Shown piece by piece: positions 40,756 through 50,244 of a stretch of 64,000 bases of DNA; the first letter of the stretch is position 1, and each line of letters begins with the position of its first letter. The stretch is taken from assembly GCF_046098205.1 (NCBI RefSeq), contig NZ_JBJURJ010000021.1:1-64000 (forward strand), given 5' to 3'. Under the pieces are notes generated by a model, which was not told the origin of the DNA, searched no databases, and was given only the letters and a program-made list of their open reading frames with translations. Position numbers and translations under genes: made by a program. The DNA is from Paenibacillus_AR mesotrionivorans. GTDB lineage: Bacteria > Bacillota > Bacilli > Paenibacillales > NBRC-103111.

Positions 40756-43700
40756 TTATTCAGTCAGGCCAGACAGCTTCAAGAGCTTCTGGACAATAGT
40801 AGCCACCTCCGCCCGGGTCATCAGGGCGTCAGGCGCAATCTCCGCGCTGCTTCTGCCGGAAACGAGCCCGGCTTTCACACTTGCGGCAATGGCGGTTTTG
40901 GCATAGTCCGCAATGCCGTCCGCATCCTCGAAGGAAGCGAGCAGGTTCTCCACTTCTTCGTCGGTAGCCTCTGCAGAAAGACCTGTCAGCGCCATTGCTC
41001 TGGCCAGTATAGCCATTGCCTGCTGGCGGCTGATTTCTTCCTGGGCCCGCACAGTACCATCTTCGAAGCCCGAGATCAGGCCGAACTCATACGCGCTGGC
41101 CAGATAGGTGGCATACCAGTCGGCTGCACTCACATCATGGAAAGGTAATGGTGTGGTGCTGGTACCCTCCAGTCCCAGTGCCTTCACCGCAATGGCGGCA
41201 AACTCGGCGCGGGTGATGGAGCGGTCCGGTTCAAACATACCCGGTGCAGACCCGCCGACCATTCTTCTGGCCGCCAAATCGCCAATGGAGGCTTGGGCCC
41301 AATGGCCTTGGGCATCATCGAAATTCCAGGCAGCGATGGAAACCACTGCAAAGGTTCCGGAACCGGCTACGCTGTTTAGCGCAACGGCCTGTTTCCCTTC
41401 GTAGCTGATCACGCGGGAAGGAACAGGGCTGATGCTGCCGTTTGCTTGGAGCATAACGCCTGCGGGTGTTTTAGAAGCAGCCACTCCATTAGGGAGAAGC
41501 AGAATCCGCTCCGCATACCCGGCCAGCTTATTCAGCTCCTTCAGCTGAGTGCCTTCCAGCTTGGCGATCTTGAAGGTTGCCGGCGGGATCTGGATTTCAT
41601 AACCATCCGCCTTTGCCTTTTCCTGCAATTGCTTGACCTCTGCCTCAGTCAGCTTCGCTACCGTAAACCGGAGGCTTCCGCTTTCGGCGCCTGCTTGTAC
41701 CAGCACACTGGCCGGCACCCGGTACACGGCTCCCTGATTCTTCACCAGGAGAACAGCGTCATGCGAAGCCAATTCCTTGACCAATTCAGCCTTCAACTCG
41801 GCGGTTGCCACTTGGATACCCTCACCGAAAACAACGGCTACTTCTGTTCCCTTTTGGCCGTCCTTCAGGAGAGACTTCACGGCTTCATCCTTCAGCACAA
41901 CAACCGTTTCTGTGCCGCTGGCGGATTGGCTGACTGTGGAGGTAATATCCTTGCCGCCAACGGATGCCGTTACATTGCTGGGCGCTCCGCCTCCGCCACC
42001 ACCGCCGCCTGGTACGATCTTTTTAAACTCGGCAGTGAATACAGCACTGTTGTTTTTGCCGTCCACCACTGCGATTGCTTTGATGGTGGTTGTAGCACTA
42101 ACTTCGATAGGCTGTGTATAAACCGCAGACAATTCAGTCGGTTGTGCACCGTTTGTGGTGTAGTGAATTACCGCTCCGGCTTCAGTTGTTTCCAATATAA
42201 TGCCGGTTTTATCCTTAAACTGCTTCTCGGTAGGACTTGTTGGTGCAGCCGCTGTAAATTCATATACCAGCGGGGTTCTGCTAATGGCCACCGCACGGCT
42301 TGCACCACCCTTGGAGGCAGTAAGCACCGTCAAACCTCCTGATTGGGAAGTGGTCCACGTAATGGAGGCATCGCCCGCTGTGCGGTACGCGCCTGTTACG
42401 CTGAAAGCCGTATCATCCGCTGTCAGTACAACTGCGGCAGTGGACACGCCGCTTTCCGGTGTTCCCGCAAAACGGGACAGCTGCGGATAAAAGCCTTGCT
42501 GTGCAGTCCATACAGAAGCACTCAGACCGGCAGGCAGTACGCCCTCCACAAGCTTGGCTGTAGACAGCCCTTCAGCTTGACCGGCTTCCGCTCTTACCTT
42601 GCTGCCCGCTTGCGTATAATAGGCAACCGGGAATTGGACCATTTGCACATCATAGAGGTTTCCGGTTAAAGCTGCTCCTTCCGCCAATTGTCCCGCTACA
42701 CCGCCGGCGAAGGTTTTTCCCTTCACCAGAATGCCGCCCACACTGGCGGAAGCTTGACCTCCGTTGACATTGCCGGTTAATGCTCCGGCTGTATATCCGG
42801 CTACACCGCCTGCCCGGGCAGTATCAACTCCCTTGGCGATGATGCTTCCAGTATTGTAGCTATCTGCAATAGCACCTTCGTTCACACCGGCGAGTCCTCC
42901 GGCATCAGCTGCTGCCCCTTCTGCAGTTACATCGGCATAAGAGAAGCTTCCGCTGATAGAACCTTCGGCACCCTGAGTACCGGTAATCCCGCCTGCTGCA
43001 CTTCCACCTTCCGCTTGGGCTGCCGTTACCCGGCCGCTTGCGTGTGAGGTTTGGATGCTGCCATCGTTGGTTCCGGCAATACCTCCGGCTGCAGTGCTAG
43101 CGGACACACTTCCGCCGGTCACCGTAACATGGCTGATTAATCCTTCCGTGCCATTCACGCCGGCCACTGCGCCGGTATAAGCTGCACCGTCCAGCTGCGG
43201 CTGGAGCAGCGTCAGATTCGCGATAACGCCGCGGTTTTCCGATACAAATCCAAGCTTGTTACCCTCAAAAAGACTCCGCTTAAACCCAGTAATTGTATGG
43301 TTGCTACCATCCAGCTCCCCGCGGAACACTGCGATAGGCGCCCACAGCTTGCCTGCCAGAGCCATATCCGCGGTCAACGTCAGCTTCGACACAGCCGGTG
43401 CCGTAGTTGCTCCCCGGTTGTACAGTCTGTAGAAAGCCACGCCTTCATCCTGCAGAAGAGCAAACCCTGCCAATTGCTCCGGTGCTGCCACCTCAAAAGC
43501 AGCTGTATCCTTGGCGGATACGGTCATAAACCCTACATCAGGGGCAAACCGCCAGCTGGACAGCTTCGCCAGTTCAGGCACAATGGAATCCCCGCTGCCG
43601 GCAAATACCCATACCGGTGAATCTCCGGTAAAGCTCCAGTTAGCGAAAGGCTGGCCGTCTCCCGGCAGAGGCTTCACATTGGCGCTTTGTCCGCTGCTGG

Positions 43701-46700
43701 TATCATACATGATGGCAGCCAAGACTCCGGTGGAGTAGGAATCCGCCACCCGGCCGTCCCGGTAGTTGTAGCCGATGAGAGAGCCCATATAGGAATTGGC
43801 TCCTCCGGCAATGGAGGTAATGTGGGCAGCCTTGGCGTACACCCGGCTCAGGTTCCCGTCATTATGTCCGGCAAAACCGCCCGCGTAAGCACGGGTAGCA
43901 ACACCGGTTCCTGCTACATACACCTCATCCTGCATGGCATAAGCATCGGCGATGGTACCACCGAGATAGATAACCCCGGCAAAGCCGCCGCCTCTGGCAT
44001 CGAAGGAGGAGGTTTTTACATTGCCTGTTGCATAAGCCTGGTTGATGTCATATTCATTCACCACACCGGCGAAGCCGCCGGCATATGCACCCGCTTTGCC
44101 GTCCAGGGTGACGAAGCCCTTGGCATAAGCCCCATCAATGGCTCCATGCTCCGAATCGCCCAGGATTCCGGCGAAGCCGCCCGCCGAAATGGTGGCATAA
44201 GGGTTGGCGATGGTTGCTTCAATGTCCATATCGGCTGAAGCATTCTTGATGGTTGTGGCATCCGCTTGACCCACAAACCCGCCAATCCGGGCGTAGGTCG
44301 CCTGACGGTTAGCCGCCACACTTTCGCCGATGACAATCGGCTTATCGTTTAAGGCAGTAGTGCGGGAATAGGAGATTTCACTATGATCCGCTTGTCCAAC
44401 CAGTCCGCCTGCGCTGTAGTTGGAGCTGCTGCCTGCGTCAAGCTGGCTTTGGGCCGTAATATTAACAGCCACACTGCCGGACAACAGACCAGCCGCACCA
44501 CCCACAACTGCGCGTGAGGCGCCTGTCACATTTATAGATGCAGAGGAAACGGAGTTATACAGGGAAGCGGAAAGGAGCTTGCCCGCAAAACCGCCTGCGT
44601 ACAGATCCAGGGTTTGTCCGGAACCTGTCATCACAATGCTGCCTGCTGTCACCTTGGCATCATAGATACCCGGGTAAAACGGTGTATAAAATCCGAAATC
44701 CAATGCTGCATTACGTTGTTCGCTGCTTGCTTCCATCACACCAGCAATGCTGCCTGCAGCATTCGCCCGTGTTTCCGTAGCCATGGGAGCAACGAACAGG
44801 TTACCTTCTTCTGCTGCGGGGGACAGCTCTATTTGGGGAGCCGCCTGCGTCAGGTAAAGAATGGAGTTGTAAGCAGCGCCGGTAATACCGCCTGCCTTTA
44901 CATCATTTTGGGATGCCGCCAGACTTCCCTGGAAAACAGCTTCCTTCACAGCAGTGTCCGCCAGCTTGCCGGCAATGCCGCCCATAGAGCTTCTGCCTGC
45001 AGTAACGGCGAGGGATACTCCCTTGACCTCTACCTTTTCAAATTCAAACACGTTCGTGCCCAAACCTGCTTTATCTCCGGCAATACCGCCGGCAGCCGCT
45101 GCCGCGGCAATCTCTCCGCCAGCTCCGCCGATGCCTGTGACTGCGGCATTCTTAACGGTTTGCCCGGCGGCGGACCGGCCGATCATACCGCCTGCGATGG
45201 AGCCTGAACCGTCTGCACGGATGCTTCCGCCTGTGAAGGCAACCGTAACATCGGCGGCTGCTCCTGAAGCATACAAACCAACCAAACCACCTGCCAGATT
45301 GCCTTCGCCGCTGGCGTGGATGCTGCTTCCGGCATCAATAACAGCCTTGGAGGTTTGAATATCGCCTGTTTGTTTACCAGCCAAACCGCCTACTACTGCA
45401 GCTTCGCCAGATGCTTCGATGGCACCGCCCGCAAGCACTACGCCGGATGCGGGAATGGCCGATTGATTGTCGCCCACAAGTCCGCCTACTGCGGCATTCG
45501 CGGCGGCGCTCTTTACTTTGCCTCCGTCTTTGGCCGTAAACTTCAAGCCTGTAACGGTTCCTGTGTTTTGTCCGAGGATACCGCCCACGTAGCTGCCGCC
45601 GGTCACTTGGGCCTGGCTGGTCAGAACCACACTGATCTCGGACACCTTGCCCTGATTAAGTCCAGCCAATGCGCCTACCCATTGGGTACCGGTAACGTTC
45701 ACCGGCTCCTGGGCAACCTGGCGTACAGTGGCAAAATTTCCGATGACACCGAACAATCCGGTATAATCGCCGCCGGAAACCTTCAAGCCGCTGATCAGAT
45801 TCCCGTTACCCACAAAATGGCCTTGGAAAGCATGAGCCATATCGGCGCCAATGGGATCCCAGTGGGTGGATTGAATGTGGACCGGAGCCGTCAATTGAAT
45901 GGTTCTTCCTTTAAAATCAAACTTGCTTACACCGGTTACCGTACCGTTGACGATGGCCGCCAAACCTGCCAGATCAGCCTCCGTCTGCAAGGTAAACGTA
46001 AGTGCGTTGGTATTCTTGGTATACCAGTTAATATTCATGCTGACGGGTGTACCCCCGCCACCGTTGTTTCCTCCGTCTCCGCCGTTATTGGCACTGAGGT
46101 TCAGCTCCGGATACCGGTATTCGGCATTCTCCGAGCCATAGCGCCAGGCTGTATCGCTGAAGGTCCATCCCGACAAAGCCGGGAAGGCGTTGCGGTCAGC
46201 CAGCGTAGTGGAGAGGATCGGGCTCAAGCGGGAATACTGATTGAGCTCATAATAGGTGCCGCCGCCAAAATCCAGCAGCCCGCTGTTAATGGATTTGCTT
46301 TCGTCCTTCACGTAGTAGGTATTATCAATGAGTTCCTTGCTTGTATTTTTGTAAAAGCCTGCAAAACCGCCGGCATAAGCGCCGTTATCACCGGTCACCT
46401 GGCCGCCGGAATAGCTGCCTCCTACTGTGCCGGTGGTCATTCGGCCGATCAGGCCGCCGACGAAGGAGCCTGTGCCATGGGCCGTTACGTTCTTGGCGGC
46501 GTAGGAATTGGCTACCGAGCCGCTATGGTCACCCACCAACCCGCCAGTGAAGGTATAGGCACCGTGTGAGGTAACCACTGCAGAGGTGAAGCTGTTTCGG
46601 ATTTCGCCTGTGTTTTTGCCGACGAGACCGCCCAACGCCGCATATTCACCGCTGGTTCCAACGGCATTGCCTGTAAGATCTGTCTCTGTGTACGAAGCAA

Positions 46701-49700
46701 TGACATGACCAGCATTCAATCCTGCAAGTCCTCCGATGACGGTGGATTCACCGCTTGCGGTCACGATGGCATTGGAGTAGGAATAGTACACCGTACCGGT
46801 GCCGGAGTTTTGGCCGATGAGCCCGCCTACTGTGCCGTTATTGCCGTCAGACAAAACCGGGAGCTTCTCGGCAATGCTGTTGTTGGCAACAACGCTGCGG
46901 TTCTCCCCGATCAGGCCGCCGGTAACCGAACGCGGTCCATGTACGGTGACACTGCCGGTGTACCGGCTGCTTCCGATGGAGCTAACTGCCGAAGCAATGT
47001 TTACTTCAGCATCCTCATCGGTCCGTTCATCATTGATCCCGATTAAACCTCCGGTTGTGGAGGAAGAGGCAGTAGCGGCCAAAACGGTGGTCAGGTTCTC
47101 CATGTAGTTTCCACGGATTACCTGGGCATGTCCTTCCTCCCCGTATCCGGCCAAACCGCGGTTATAACCTGCCAACCCGCCAACGGTGGATTCAGAGCCT
47201 TTGACCGTGAGCTTCACCTGCTGTCCAAACAGATTGTTCAGGCTTCCATCTGTCAAATGGCCAACAACGCCGCCTGCTGTCAGGCGCGCGGCGGTATCAG
47301 CGCCGTTGATAAGCAGATTTTCCACATTCGTTTGGGTCGAGTCTCCTGTAATGGCACTGTTCTGCGCATTACCGGCTGCACCGCCCGCCTTGCTGTCCGC
47401 GCCATGAAGAGTGAACACGGCATATTCGGGCAGAATGCCCCTGGCTGCGGAGTTGGTAATATTGGCTCCGGTAATTTCACCGGCCAAACCGCCTGCCGAT
47501 GTATTAGCGCCTTTCGCTGTCACAATGGGGCTTTCAGCAATAACATCGGTCATCGGGGAAGCATCGCTTGCACCGATAATACCGCCAATGCGGGCCCCGT
47601 TTGCAGCTGCTTCAGCATTTACGACAAGCCCTGCCGAGCTGCTTGCCGCCCCATCACCGGTAACGGAAGTGTTCTTCGCTACCCCGGCAACACCGCCTGC
47701 GGAGGCTCCTGCTCCTTGCAGGGTCAATGTGAGCCCTGCTTCACCTGCATAAACCAACGGACGAATAACAGCTGCGTCTGTATATCCGGCCAGACCGCCC
47801 ACCTGGTTGTCCGCACCACCGGAAACAATCTCAATACCAGTGGCTTCCAAGTCCGTCAGCACACCGCTATTGGAGCCGGCAATACCGCCCAGTAGGGAAC
47901 GGCTGCCTTGAGCCTGGATGGAAATTTCAAACACCTGCTTCAAACGCTCTCTGTCCAGCGGAGTTTCGTTGCGTCCGATTACCCCGCCCACCGCGTTTTC
48001 ATTACCGGCCGCATCAGCCTTAATATGATGGACACTCACGGGTGTTTCCTGTGTGCCCGCCATTGCCTGGGCTGAAGCAGCACCTGCAAGACCGCCCAGC
48101 TTCACCCGGGCTGCAGCAGCATTGGACTCCAGGCTAATGCCGGAGGCCGTGATGGTCTCCAAACGGAGATTTCCGCTGTCCTTGCCGATTACACCGCCGG
48201 CAGCAACCTCGGAGGCTTCCGCTGCAATACTTACCATATAATGATCACCCTCAGGCGCTGCATTCCCAACGGCTGCTGTCGAGATGCGGCCTTGGGCCAA
48301 ACCGGCGATGCCGCCTGCAGTACCGCCTGCTCCTGTAGCTTCAATCCGGAGGTGATGAACGGCGGCCTGGGTAATTTCCCCATTGGCATAACCTGCAACA
48401 CCGCCCGAATTTCCGTCGGAACGGAGGAGCCCTTCAGCATCAGCACTGCCCACTGTTGCTCCGGTGATCGTACCGCTGCTCATATATCCGGCAATCCCTC
48501 CGGTATAGAGGCCCCCGGTTGCAGTGATGCTGCCGGAGAAGGAGGTATTGGCAATGGTGCTGTTGAATGCGTAGTGTCCGACGATACCGCCTGTGTACAC
48601 ATCACGCGTCTCATCCGCAGGCATCGTGGAGGTTACCTGGATGGAGGAAGCGAAGGCTTCGCCGGCAATGGCCATATCCGGTCCGGTCACCTTACCGAAG
48701 TAGCCGCCAGTGTATAAACGCTGGGCTCCGGTTACTGCAATGGAACCTGTGCTGGCCACATTATTGGCCGCTTTGGTGTATGCCTTGTTGGCGATAATAC
48801 CGCCTGTATACACATCGGAGGCGGTGCCGGTGACCGTGATAGCCCCGCTGTTGCTGTAGGCGGCTGCCGCGCTGCTTCCGAGTATGAGACGGTCAGCTGC
48901 AAAACCCACTAAACCGCCGGTATACACATCATCCGTGGTCGCATCTGCATGAATAGCCCCTTGGTTGGAGGCGGCTTCGTTCAATGTCAGAACAGCGCCG
49001 GACTTACCAACCAAACCTCCGGTGTACAGATCCGAAACACCGCTGACGGTAATGGGCACCGTTCCGGAGAAAGCCCCCGACCATACCACATTATTGGCTG
49101 CGCTGCCGGCAATACCGCCTGTATAAACACGCGTACCGCCATTGTGGACAATCTCCCCCGTTTGGGCAAACGCCGCATGGGACAAGGTTGTCTGTGGAAT
49201 CTCCAATGAACCGATTAAACCGCCTGCGTAGGTATCCGCCGCGTAAGCCCCGGCATCCAGCTGAATTCTTCCGGAGTTGGAGGTTTTGGCTGAGAATTGT
49301 ACAGCCGCTCCCGGACCCGCTCTGCCCACAATTCCCCCCAGTGTACCGCTGGCTGTATCGGATACAGTCAAGGCCCCGCTGTTGCGGATAAAGGTATCCT
49401 CCTCATCCATATTCAGCAATGCGGGTGCAAAGCCGATAATACCGCCGGCATCGGACCGGTAGACACTGCCGGTTACACTTACCGAACCCTGGTTATTGTT
49501 TTTCTTCATTAGCAGTATCCCGTTGCCTGCACCGGTAATACCGCCGGCCTGGACTTCACCCATACCGTTTACCGTAATGCCGCCCCGGTTTTCCACATTA
49601 GACAGAGTACCGGAGCTGCTGCCCACGATACCGCCAACCTGGACACGGCCCCCAGGAGAGCCGTTAATGTGAATCTCCACATTGCTTGTTAGATCAAGAA

Positions 49701-50202
49701 TAGTGCTCTCCTGATCCATATATCCTGCCACTGATCCTGCGTAAACCTGACCTCCGGTTACTTGGAGGTCAACACGGCCCGCCAGGCTAAGCCGGCCAAC
49801 AGTAGCCTCGTTCATATAACCGAACAGACCCGCATAATCCCCACCGGTTACGGTCAGCCCGCTCAAGGTCTTGGGGGAGCCCATCGGTCCCATCAGAATA
49901 CCCCGGAACGGATGCTCCGGTGTGCCGATGGGGCGCCATTCATGATCGGACAGGTTCAGATCGTTAACGACATGCAGCGTTTTGCCGTCGAAGTCTATAC
50001 CGCCGTAAACCAGCTCGGAAACACCGGCAAGCTCTGCGGCTGTTTCGATTGTATAAGTAGGGTAGTCCGCGTTATACCAGGTGGTATCCGCATAGCTGGA
50101 CCAGCTGCCGCTTGCCGCCTTTGCCCCCAAACCTGCGGGGACAAAGGAGACCAGCAGCAGAAGGCAAGAGACAAGCTTGATCCACTTTTGTCTGCAAAGC
50201 AT
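40756..50202 (-). CDS. Giant GLUG-repeat surface protein with SLH domains (about 3,148 residues)
   Basis: A signal peptide (KWIKLVSCLLLLVSFVPAGL, cleavage near AKA-AS) leads into three beta-solenoid blocks made of several dozen GLUG-type repeats (cores such as GGLVG, GGIAG, AGGLAG). Each block opens with a related cap, W-Y then a D-F-x-GKT-like strand, W-x-PIG, and GGDYTGLFG: about residues 15, 1390 and, more diverged, 2220. A chitobiase C-terminal-type domain (IHYTTNGAQPTELSAVYTQP, about 2650-2735), a polyglycine linker and three SLH domains (about 2955-3148) follow. ATG at 50202 is preferred over 50241 because GGAAGGTG precedes it and the signal peptide becomes normal. It starts 42 bases after the upstream giant gene, so translation is likely coupled. 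Probable adhesin or surface filament; ligand unknown. Confidence 0.88.
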   Translation of the reverse strand: MLCRQKWIKLVSCLLLLVSFVPAGLGAKAASGSWSSYADTTWYNADYPTYTIETAAELAGVSELVYGGIDFDGKTLHVVNDLNLSDHEWRPIGTPEHPFRGILMGPMGSPKTLSGLTVTGGDYAGLFGYMNEATVGRLSLAGRVDLQVTGGQVYAGSVAGYMDQESTILDLTSNVEIHINGSPGGRVQVGGIVGSSSGTLSNVENRGGITVNGMGEVQAGGITGAGNGILLMKKNNNQGSVSVTGSVYRSDAGGIIGFAPALLNMDEEDTFIRNSGALTVSDTASGTLGGIVGRAGPGAAVQFSAKTSNSGRIQLDAGAYAADTYAGGLIGSLEIPQTTLSHAAFAQTGEIVHNGGTRVYTGGIAGSAANNVVWSGAFSGTVPITVSGVSDLYTGGLVGKSGAVLTLNEAASNQGAIHADATTDDVYTGGLVGFAADRLILGSSAAAAYSNSGAITVTGTASDVYTGGIIANKAYTKAANNVASTGSIAVTGAQRLYTGGYFGKVTGPDMAIAGEAFASSIQVTSTMPADETRDVYTGGIVGHYAFNSTIANTSFSGSITATGGLYTGGIAGYMSSGTITGATVGSADAEGLLRSDGNSGGVAGYANGEITQAAVHHLRIEATGAGGTAGGIAGLAQGRISTAAVGNAAPEGDHYMVSIAAEASEVAAGGVIGKDSGNLRLETITASGISLESNAAAARVKLGGLAGAASAQAMAGTQETPVSVHHIKADAAGNENAVGGVIGRNETPLDRERLKQVFEISIQAQGSRSLLGGIAGSNSGVLTDLEATGIEIVSGGADNQVGGLAGYTDAAVIRPLVYAGEAGLTLTLQGAGASAGGVAGVAKNTSVTGDGAASSSAGLVVNAEAAANGARIGGIIGASDASPMTDVIAESPIVTAKGANTSAGGLAGEITGANITNSAARGILPEYAVFTLHGADSKAGGAAGNAQNSAITGDSTQTNVENLLINGADTAARLTAGGVVGHLTDGSLNNLFGQQVKLTVKGSESTVGGLAGYNRGLAGYGEEGHAQVIRGNYMENLTTVLAATASSSTTGGLIGINDERTDEDAEVNIASAVSSIGSSRYTGSVTVHGPRSVTGGLIGENRSVVANNSIAEKLPVLSDGNNGTVGGLIGQNSGTGTVYYSYSNAIVTASGESTVIGGLAGLNAGHVIASYTETDLTGNAVGTSGEYAALGGLVGKNTGEIRNSFTSAVVTSHGAYTFTGGLVGDHSGSVANSYAAKNVTAHGTGSFVGGLIGRMTTGTVGGSYSGGQVTGDNGAYAGGFAGFYKNTSKELIDNTYYVKDESKSINSGLLDFGGGTYYELNQYSRLSPILSTTLADRNAFPALSGWTFSDTAWRYGSENAEYRYPELNLSANNGGDGGNNGGGGTPVSMNINWYTKNTNALTFTLQTEADLAGLAAIVNGTVTGVSKFDFKGRTIQLTAPVHIQSTHWDPIGADMAHAFQGHFVGNGNLISGLKVSGGDYTGLFGVIGNFATVRQVAQEPVNVTGTQWVGALAGLNQGKVSEISVVLTSQAQVTGGSYVGGILGQNTGTVTGLKFTAKDGGKVKSAAANAAVGGLVGDNQSAIPASGVVLAGGAIEASGEAAVVGGLAGKQTGDIQTSKAVIDAGSSIHASGEGNLAGGLVGLYASGAAADVTVAFTGGSIRADGSGSIAGGMIGRSAAGQTVKNAAVTGIGGAGGEIAAAAAAGGIAGDKAGLGTNVFEFEKVEVKGVSLAVTAGRSSMGGIAGKLADTAVKEAVFQGSLAASQNDVKAGGITGAAYNSILYLTQAAPQIELSPAAEEGNLFVAPMATETRANAAGSIAGVMEASSEQRNAALDFGFYTPFYPGIYDAKVTAGSIVMTGSGQTLDLYAGGFAGKLLSASLYNSVSSASINVTGASRAVVGGAAGLLSGSVAVNITAQSQLDAGSSSNYSAGGLVGQADHSEISYSRTTALNDKPIVIGESVAANRQATYARIGGFVGQADATTIKNASADMDIEATIANPYATISAGGFAGILGDSEHGAIDGAYAKGFVTLDGKAGAYAGGFAGVVNEYDINQAYATGNVKTSSFDARGGGFAGVIYLGGTIADAYAMQDEVYVAGTGVATRAYAGGFAGHNDGNLSRVYAKAAHITSIAGGANSYMGSLIGYNYRDGRVADSYSTGVLAAIMYDTSSGQSANVKPLPGDGQPFANWSFTGDSPVWVFAGSGDSIVPELAKLSSWRFAPDVGFMTVSAKDTAAFEVAAPEQLAGFALLQDEGVAFYRLYNRGATTAPAVSKLTLTADMALAGKLWAPIAVFRGELDGSNHTITGFKRSLFEGNKLGFVSENRGVIANLTLLQPQLDGAAYTGAVAGVNGTEGLISHVTVTGGSVSASTAAGGIAGTNDGSIQTSHASGRVTAAQAEGGSAAGGITGTQGAEGSISGSFSYADVTAEGAAADAGGLAGVNEGAIADSYNTGSIIAKGVDTARAGGVAGYTAGALTGNVNGGQASASVGGILVKGKTFAGGVAGQLAEGAALTGNLYDVQMVQFPVAYYTQAGSKVRAEAGQAEGLSTAKLVEGVLPAGLSASVWTAQQGFYPQLSRFAGTPESGVSTAAVVLTADDTAFSVTGAYRTAGDASITWTTSQSGGLTVLTASKGGASRAVAISRTPLVYEFTAAAPTSPTEKQFKDKTGIILETTEAGAVIHYTTNGAQPTELSAVYTQPIEVSATTTIKAIAVVDGKNNSAVFTAEFKKIVPGGGGGGGGAPSNVTASVGGKDITSTVSQSASGTETVVVLKDEAVKSLLKDGQKGTEVAVVFGEGIQVATAELKAELVKELASHDAVLLVKNQGAVYRVPASVLVQAGAESGSLRFTVAKLTEAEVKQLQEKAKADGYEIQIPPATFKIAKLEGTQLKELNKLAGYAERILLLPNGVAASKTPAGVMLQANGSISPVPSRVISYEGKQAVALNSVAGSGTFAVVSIAAWNFDDAQGHWAQASIGDLAARRMVGGSAPGMFEPDRSITRAEFAAIAVKALGLEGTSTTPLPFHDVSAADWYATYLASAYEFGLISGFEDGTVRAQEEISRQQAMAILARAMALTGLSAEATDEEVENLLASFEDADGIADYAKTAIAASVKAGLVSGRSSAEIAPDALMTRAEVATIVQKLLKLSGLTE

Positions 50203-50244
50203 AAAACACCTTCCTGCTCTCATAGTCAGATTGCTCTTCATTTC

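Noticed and set aside
45316..46569. 417-codon plus-strand frame opposite the GLUG gene (also others at 53797-55644 and 58949-60811)
   Set aside because: They mirror the repetitive Gly/Ala/Val codons of the giant minus-strand genes; those have signal peptides, repeats and SLH domains, the antisense frames have none.
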